10,124 bases of DNA from Candidatus Njordarchaeota archaeon. GTDB taxonomy: Archaea > Asgardarchaeota > Njordarchaeia > Njordarchaeales > Njordarchaeaceae. The position numbers and the translations under genes were made by a program. Shown here piece by piece: positions 6,246 through 10,124 of this stretch. The stretch spans positions 1-10,124 of the forward strand of contig JAHKLF010000034.1 in assembly GCA_029856615.1 (NCBI GenBank). Direction: 5' to 3'. The first letter of the stretch is position 1; the number at the start of each line of letters is the position of its first letter. Below the pieces are notes generated by a model. It saw nothing but the letters and a program-made list of their open reading frames with translations, had not been told where the DNA came from and did not search any database.

Positions 6246-7046
6246 TTGTTAAACATCATGCATGATAAGATTTTAACCATAATTCTCCAATCTTTAGAGA
6301 GAATAAATTATCGAGAAATAATAAAATTCGGGAAAGAAACCGTTGGTAAAAATATTTCCGGAGATAAAACCTTTCGCTTCGATAAAATAATTGAGGAGAG
6401 TATCGTCAGGAATCTTAGAAATCTCGGTTTTCGCGGTTTAATACGCGGAGAGGAAAACCCCGATTACGGTGGGGATATTAAAGAGGGAGTAATATTAATT
6501 GATCCAATTGACGGCTCAAGTAACGCTCTGAGAGGCATTCCTTACTATGCTACTCTCATAGCATATGCAGAGAGAGACAGCATTGAAAGTGTTACAAGAG
6601 CTGTTGTGTATGCTCCCGAATTGAAGGAGAAATATGTAGCCATGCTTGGAGAAGGTGCCTATTTGATAAAAAACAACATAATCCAGCGCTTAATGATCAC
6701 GGATGCCAAGTCTCCTGTGGCCTTAATAGAGGTTCTATCAGCTTATTCGTTACAATTTTCTCGAGAAATTTTTCGATTCGGCAAGATTAGAAGATTGGGC
6801 TCCGCGGGATTAGCAATCGTATATACTGCATCTAATCTACTGGATGCTGTAATGGATATTGGACGAGTTATGCGAATGCCCGATATTGCTGCTCCTTATC
6901 TTATCCTCAAAGAAGCAGGTGGAGAGGCTATCATCGAGCCAAAAAAACCATTGAGAGCAGACATTCGAGTTAATCTTTTAATGGGGAAACCATCATTAGT
7001 GAGAGTACTATATAGAAAATTTTGGACGCGCAGAAAAAGAAGCTAA
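6246..7046 (+). CDS. Inositol monophosphatase-family phosphatase
   Basis: A 266-residue member of the IMPase/FBPase/PAP-phosphatase superfamily of Mg2+-dependent, lithium-sensitive phosphatases. Visible signatures are GDKTFRFDK (39-47), the metal-binding GEENP (68-72), LIDPIDGSSNA (84-94, the DPxDG[TS] box), GSAGLAIVYTA (185-195) and MPDIAAPYLILKEAGG (211-226), the counterpart of the WD.AA..l..eAGG motif with metal ligand D213. In archaea these enzymes can act on inositol 1-phosphate, fructose 1,6-bisphosphate or both; the substrate cannot be read here. The start is probably TTG 6246, with AAAGGT seven bases before it, although ATG 6258 is in frame and would remove only four residues. The C-terminus ends in a basic WTRRKRS tail. 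It lies 19 bp behind the MgtC/DUF4010 gene and converges with the next gene at a gap of 4 bp. Confidence 0.9.
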   Translation: MLNIMHDKILTIILQSLERINYREIIKFGKETVGKNISGDKTFRFDKIIEESIVRNLRNLGFRGLIRGEENPDYGGDIKEGVILIDPIDGSSNALRGIPYYATLIAYAERDSIESVTRAVVYAPELKEKYVAMLGEGAYLIKNNIIQRLMITDAKSPVALIEVLSAYSLQFSREIFRFGKIRRLGSAGLAIVYTASNLLDAVMDIGRVMRMPDIAAPYLILKEAGGEAIIEPKKPLRADIRVNLLMGKPSLVRVLYRKFWTRRKRS

Positions 7047-7050
7047 AAAA

Positions 7051-7455
7051 TCATGTGAGTGTAAAAGTAATAACTAAACCTCGCGTTGGTGTAAAGACGA
7101 TTGCCGTTTCTCTACCTAGTGGTATTATCGCCTCGGGTGCTTCTCTCGGATTAAACTCGTCGACTTTAATTGATACTTCTATGCTAATATTAGTATCTGA
7201 TATTGATATGCTTATCTCCTCGATGTCATCTCTTGAGATATCGGCGAATCCTCTTAAAAAATCCATAAATTCATCAGTAAGTTTCTTATCTAACCAAACC
7301 GTTACGTTTGGTTTGACATTTTCCAGAGTAAGTGCAATGGGTACGCCTTTTTCTTCTGAATCTAAAATTGTAACTACTTTGTTTAGGCCTTTTCTAAGAA
7401 GGACCCCCTTTGCTTCTTGAATAATTAGACTTAGGCTGCTCTTTAATTCCTCCAT
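7051..7455 (-). CDS. Uncharacterised 134-residue protein downstream of DUF89
   Basis: I do not recognise the family. ATG 7455 is preceded by GAGGTGG (7463-7469), which overlaps the DUF89 stop codon, so the two genes are almost certainly one unit with a 12-bp gap. The protein is soluble, without cysteines or membrane segments. It looks alpha/beta: an N-terminal helix (2-23), a strand around VVTIL (27-31), the pair IALTLENV and VTVWLD (40-56), a helix (57-71), and a strand run EISISISDTNISIEVSIKVDEF (80-101), then TAIVFTP and GLVITFTLT at the end. The amino-acid content is typical of its neighbours. A 132-residue frame on the plus strand covers the same bases but lacks a ribosome-binding site and has a serine/threonine-rich, charge-poor make-up, so the minus strand is chosen. 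Confidence 0.75.
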   Translation of the reverse strand: MEELKSSLSLIIQEAKGVLLRKGLNKVVTILDSEEKGVPIALTLENVKPNVTVWLDKKLTDEFMDFLRGFADISRDDIEEISISISDTNISIEVSIKVDEFNPREAPEAIIPLGRETAIVFTPTRGLVITFTLT

Positions 7456-7467
7456 ATCAATTCCACC

Positions 7468-8352
7468 TCACATTCTTTTGATTACATACCACCCATGCGG
7501 AACATTTAAATGTCTCGCAACCGGCGCGCATTTTGCTTTTAATACGATATAAACCGGTTTATCAAAAGTATACTCGCTCAAAGATTCGTAAGCTCCCATT
7601 CCTTTAGCTATCACAACATCTACCCGCTTAAAAATTCTAAGGAAATTAGCAGTTACACCTTCTCTATCTAGGAAGATTCCTATAAACCATCCAACTGGTA
7701 CAATCTCCTTTGCGATATCTCCAAAGCCTAGCTCGTAAGCCTCATCTACCGTTATATCATTAATAATCGGCCTTTCTCTGGCTCCCACATAAATTTCATC
7801 AACAAAGTTACTCAGATATCTTACTACGTGAAGATCTATTACAGCTTCACCGGAGTTATCTAATACATATAGGAGAGACTTTGCTTCCCGAATATCTTTC
7901 CACAATTCCTTTGTTTCATCAATAGCAACTCTTTCCTCAATATTTTGGAATTCCCGTTTGAATGCATCTAACGAGAAATCATGACCTCTTATAAACCATT
8001 CAACAGCATTAGCAGCCGCTGCATTTAGCATCATTTTTCTAAACGTATTAAAATCTCTATTTGAGAGATCTATATTGCTTTTGAGTTCTTCCCATAGTTG
8101 CTTGGCGATTTCATTGCTTTTTCGCTTTAATTCTCGATAGGGATCTTTATTGTTTAGGACTCTTTGAATAATTTTCTCTCGTTTTGTTCCTATCCAAGCT
8201 GGTACTTGATTCAAATTAAATTCTTTTAAGAGTAATCGGAGAATCTTCTTACTGACTTCGAGATGTTTATCGGGATTCTCGGGAGATAAACGTTCAACAG
8301 CTCTTACACCTCGCTCTAATAGGCATATTAAACACTCCATCTCGACTTTCAT
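7468..8352 (-). CDS. DUF89/ARMT1-family damage-control phosphatase
   Basis: A 294-residue DUF89 protein of the archaeal type with an N-terminal CLIC pair (C7, C10). The family comprises metal-dependent phosphatases thought to remove harmful phosphorylated metabolites; human ARMT1 is a relative. Conserved features are an all-helical N-terminal part (about 1-155), LYVLDNSGEAVIDL (161-173) with metal ligands D165 and N166, ARERPIINDIT (191-201) with the likely third ligand D199, VVIAKGMGAYESL (246-258) and IVLKAKCAPVA (269-279). The glycine-rich box normally reads KGxGNxE, so A254 replaces the usual asparagine. ATG 8352 is supported by GGAGGGG eight bases upstream; ATG at codon 5 is a weaker choice. 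It is the first gene of a two-gene unit and is divergent from the thioredoxin-like gene. The substrate is unknown. Confidence 0.9.
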   Translation of the reverse strand: MKVEMECLICLLERGVRAVERLSPENPDKHLEVSKKILRLLLKEFNLNQVPAWIGTKREKIIQRVLNNKDPYRELKRKSNEIAKQLWEELKSNIDLSNRDFNTFRKMMLNAAAANAVEWFIRGHDFSLDAFKREFQNIEERVAIDETKELWKDIREAKSLLYVLDNSGEAVIDLHVVRYLSNFVDEIYVGARERPIINDITVDEAYELGFGDIAKEIVPVGWFIGIFLDREGVTANFLRIFKRVDVVIAKGMGAYESLSEYTFDKPVYIVLKAKCAPVARHLNVPHGWYVIKRM

Positions 8353-8382
8353 ATTCGCTTCCCCTCCTTCAGAATGCGTAAT

Positions 8383-8397
8383 TCTATATATTATTCT
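8383..8397 (-). promoter_or_regulatory. Putative TATA box of the DUF89 unit
   Basis: On the minus strand the stretch reads AATAATATATAG, about 30-45 bases before ATG 8352. A start site 25 bases downstream would give a short leader of roughly 10-15 bases containing the GGAGGGG site. Position and composition fit an archaeal promoter, but there is no other support. Confidence 0.4.
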
Positions 8398-8416
8398 AGC
8401 ATCATTTTTAAGCTAG
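8396..8416. repeat. Inverted repeat in the divergent promoter gap
   Basis: CTAGC (8396-8400) and GCTAG (8412-8416) form an inverted repeat with an 11-base centre, beside the DUF89 TATA-like element. The centres of the arms are about 16 bases apart. It could bind a dimeric regulator of the divergent pair, but five-base arms are short enough to arise by chance. Confidence 0.25.
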
Positions 8417-8430
8417 TTATGATCAGAAAA

Positions 8431-8457
8431 CTATAGATATAAGTGGGAGGACTATAG
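8431..8457 (+). promoter_or_regulatory. Putative promoter of the thioredoxin-like gene with repeated CTATAG
   Basis: ATATAA (8437-8442) lies 35-40 bases before ATG 8477 and would place the transcript start near 8465, just before the GTGAT ribosome-binding site (8467-8471). The palindrome CTATAG occurs at 8431-8436 and again at 8452-8457, exactly 21 bases or two helical turns apart, flanking the element. A GGGAGG at 8445-8450 is too far from the start codon to act as its ribosome-binding site. Confidence 0.35.
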
Positions 8458-8476
8458 CTAATTCTAGTGATAAGAA

Positions 8477-8785
8477 ATGCCAGGAAAAAGAATTGAGATT
8501 ATTGCTTACATTGCCGAGGGACTACCGTGCAAGAAAGCTCTAGAAAGAATAAAAGCTCTCATCACTTTACTTCCTAAGAATTATGAAGTAAAATTAGATG
8601 TGAAGAATGTAGATGATGAGACATTTATTAGATTACTACTCGAAGAGGGCATTGGAGGACTTCCATATATTATTGTTAAGAAAAATGGGGAAGAGGTAAA
8701 AATCGAGGGCTATGAACCTGATGAAATTGATAAGGCAATACTTGGATATAGTCTCTCTAAGAAAGGAGAACGTGCTGTGTGTTAG
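8477..8785 (+). CDS. Thioredoxin-fold protein with CxxA active site
   Basis: A 102-residue small thioredoxin/glutaredoxin-fold protein. The first strand RIEIIAYIAEG leads to LPCKKAL (16-22) at the start of helix 1, where the redox CxxC would sit. Only the first cysteine (C18) remains and the second position is alanine (A21). IGGLPYIIVKKNG (59-71) supplies the cis-proline loop (P63) and the strand pair that follows, and EGYEPDEIDKAIL is the usual last helix. The only other cysteine is the final residue, C102. A monothiol protein might act in glutathionylation-like chemistry, as a thiol carrier, or as a subunit of its neighbour; none is shown. ATG 8477 is the first possible start because TAA occurs in frame at 8471, and GTGAT ends five bases before it. 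It overlaps the following methyltransferase gene by 7 bp. Confidence 0.82.
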   Translation: MPGKRIEIIAYIAEGLPCKKALERIKALITLLPKNYEVKLDVKNVDDETFIRLLLEEGIGGLPYIIVKKNGEEVKIEGYEPDEIDKAILGYSLSKKGERAVC

Positions 8786-9549
8786 AGATGAGTAATAATC
8801 CTCTTACTACCTTTATCGATAAAGCAGACTTATTTCTAGCTTTGATGAAAATCAAATGGAAGACCGCCAAAAGAGACGCCGAAGTAATAGCTCAGATATT
8901 AAAGGACTATGGTATTAAAAAAGGCAAAATATTAGATCTAATGTGCGGAAATGGAAGAATTTCAATAAATTTGGCTAAGATGGATTACACCGTCATTGGA
9001 GTTGATTTTTCACCAAAATTCATTGCTGATGCAAAAGAAAACGCAAAAGAGTTGAACATTGATAACGTAAAATTCGTCATTGGAGATGCACGAAGAATTG
9101 ATGAACTCCTATATGACGAGATATTTGACGCCGTGCTACTGGTTTGGACGTCTCTTGGATATTACGATCGGGAAACGGATGAAGATATTCTGAGACAGGT
9201 ATTTAAAATAACTAAGCAAGGAGGATTACTAATCATTTCAGACATAATTCTTAGAGAAAACGAGGAGACTACAAAATATAGCGAGAGCGAATTGGGATAT
9301 TACATCGCAGGAAAATATCATGTATTTTTAACTCGAATAATTGATCCCAATTACAAAAAGCTCCATTTAACATGGAATTTTTTCACTGAAAATGAAGGAA
9401 AACTCGTCTTTATCGACGCGTTACAGTTAAGCATAAACCTTTATTCATTGAGCGAGTTAGTGGAACTAATAGAGAATGCGGGATGGAAATTTCTCGAGCT
9501 GAGAAAGATTGCGGGCATTGATCATATTATTGCAGGGAAACATTTCTAG
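8779..9549 (+). CDS. Class I SAM-dependent methyltransferase
   Basis: A 256-residue Methyltransf_11/25-like enzyme. Motif I is ILDLMCGNGR (51-60), followed by the ribose-binding acid in VIGVDFS (D76), the adenine loop NVKFVIGDARRI (96-107, D103) and the motif IV region IFDAVLLVWTSLGYYD (115-130). The LRQVFKITKQGGLLIIS strand-turn (138-154) follows. Residues 160-220 form an antiparallel-looking insert with several aromatics, typical of small-molecule methyltransferases, and YSLSELVELIENAGWKFLEL is the usual C-terminal helix. The substrate is not predictable. The start is either GTG 8779, with GGAG 11 bases upstream, or ATG 8788 with no good site. The overlap with the thioredoxin-like gene suggests coupled translation and perhaps a shared function. 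It converges on the next gene with a 7-bp gap. Confidence 0.88.
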   Translation: MLEMSNNPLTTFIDKADLFLALMKIKWKTAKRDAEVIAQILKDYGIKKGKILDLMCGNGRISINLAKMDYTVIGVDFSPKFIADAKENAKELNIDNVKFVIGDARRIDELLYDEIFDAVLLVWTSLGYYDRETDEDILRQVFKITKQGGLLIISDIILRENEETTKYSESELGYYIAGKYHVFLTRIIDPNYKKLHLTWNFFTENEGKLVFIDALQLSINLYSLSELVELIENAGWKFLELRKIAGIDHIIAGKHF

Positions 9550-9556
9550 AAAAATC

Positions 9557-10124
9557 TCAGCTATTAAAGAACTCGTCAAGCTTTTTAACTATTTTTCTGG
9601 GAGGACCATGACTTAATAACCACCTTTTAACGTTTTCGGGTGTTCTCAGACGCTCTAATATCTTAACAGCCTCTTCATATAATTTATCTAATCTACTCAA
9701 TATCTCTTTGGGATACCCAAGAAATGGTATAATGGCAAATCTAGCGTAGTTTAATGATCTAACAGCGTGATCCATACTTATTTTTCCTAGAGCGAAATGA
9801 CTAAGAATATCTTCTACTTTTAAAAATGCTTCTATAGGACCTTTAGAAAATTCCCTTCCACCTTGTATAGGCGGAGGAAGAGGATTAAATCTCAAATTCT
9901 CTAATTTAAAATCAAAGTCAATAGCATAACTTGCTAATTCCGTAATGACCTTTTTCGGCTTTTTAATCTCCTTTATAGAAGTTTCCTCGGACTGTCTTTT
10001 AATCGTCTTAAATACATAGGAACCAACCTCTCTAAATACTTTTATCGCCAACTCATCTGCTTCTCCTTTCTCATATTCTCGCCACTTCCTATTATGTTTA
10101 GGTTTGTTTGGATCTGTCCAGGAA
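9557..10124 (-). CDS. Uncharacterised protein (5' partial, runs off the right edge)
   Basis: I do not recognise the family. A TTG at 10051 would give 164 residues, but the frame stays open to the window end. The extra 24 codons read SWTDPNKPKHNRKW and then REYEKGEADELAIKVF, rich in charged and aromatic residues and with the same helix-forming character as what follows. The true start therefore probably lies beyond 10124, giving at least 188 residues. The visible part has a helix (KVFREVGSYVFKTIKRQ), a middle section with a proline-glycine loop (NPLPPPIQGGREF) and a C-terminal helical bundle (PIEAFLKVEDILSHFALG, DHAVRSLNYARFA, EILSRLDKLYEEAVKILERL). There are no cysteines, catalytic motifs or membrane segments. 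It converges on the methyltransferase gene with a 7-bp gap. The upstream context is unseen. Confidence 0.75.
   Translation of the reverse strand, partial: SWTDPNKPKHNRKWREYEKGEADELAIKVFREVGSYVFKTIKRQSEETSIKEIKKPKKVITELASYAIDFDFKLENLRFNPLPPPIQGGREFSKGPIEAFLKVEDILSHFALGKISMDHAVRSLNYARFAIIPFLGYPKEILSRLDKLYEEAVKILERLRTPENVKRWLLSHGPPRKIVKKLDEFFNS

Noticed and set aside
7022..7420. A 132-residue frame on the plus strand after the phosphatase gene
   Set aside because: It runs antisense to the 134-residue minus-strand gene, lacks a ribosome-binding site, starts inside the phosphatase gene and has a serine/threonine-rich, charge-poor make-up. The minus-strand gene has a strong SD site and typical composition.
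8788..8790. ATG 8788 as the start of the SAM methyltransferase
   Set aside because: GTG 8779 is in register with GGAG upstream while ATG 8788 is 20 bases away from it. The difference is only three residues, so this remains uncertain.
1..10124. A CRISPR array, insertion sequence, prophage or defence system
   Set aside because: There are no spaced direct repeats of CRISPR type, no transposase or integrase motifs and no terminal inverted repeats. Apart from the VapBC pair the genes are housekeeping or metabolic.

Overview
The window is archaeal. It encodes the archaeal/eukaryotic ribosome-biogenesis proteins aIF6 and Nob1, a VapB/VapC pair, an archaeal COG2521-type methyltransferase and a DUF89 protein. 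Starts are preceded by Shine-Dalgarno (SD) sequences that all fit one register, and short AT-rich TATA-like elements lie in the divergent gaps. The DNA is AT-rich and densely packed, with several overlapping genes and frequent TTG starts. The closest fit is a member of the TACK/Thermoproteota lineages, possibly thermophilic, but no marker here fixes the genus.

Layout: (1) 1-676, a VapB-like AbrB antitoxin (5' end cut by the window edge) overlapping a PIN-domain VapC-like toxin. (2) 773-1471 minus, aIF6, divergent from (3) 1561-3190 plus, rpiA followed 16 bp later by a COG2521-type methyltransferase. (4) 3174-4765 minus, a tight three-gene unit read from right to left: an uncharacterised 278-residue protein, a KorD-like 2x[4Fe-4S] ferredoxin and the Nob1 endonuclease. 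Its end overlaps the methyltransferase by 17 bp. (5) 4919-7046 plus, an MgtC/DUF4010 membrane protein followed by an inositol-monophosphatase-family phosphatase. (6) 7051-8352 minus, a DUF89 damage-control phosphatase followed by an unrecognised 134-residue protein. (7) 8477-9549 plus, a thioredoxin-fold protein with a single active-site cysteine, overlapping a class I SAM methyltransferase. (8) 9557-10124 minus, an unrecognised protein whose 5' end lies beyond the right edge.

Most of this is housekeeping: ribosome maturation (aIF6 for the large subunit, Nob1 for the small-subunit rRNA 3' end), the pentose phosphate step (RpiA), phosphatases and methyltransferases. The toxin-antitoxin pair is the only accessory module. 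I saw no transposase, CRISPR array, integrase, tRNA or rRNA, and no defence island. The points worth following are the Nob1-ferredoxin-unknown operon, the possible DUF6884/YaaA-like box in that unknown protein, the DUF89 partner gene, the CxxA thioredoxin-like protein tied to a methyltransferase, and palindromic sites at two divergent promoters. No gene-free stretch exceeds 300 bases; the longest is about 150 bases (4766-4918).
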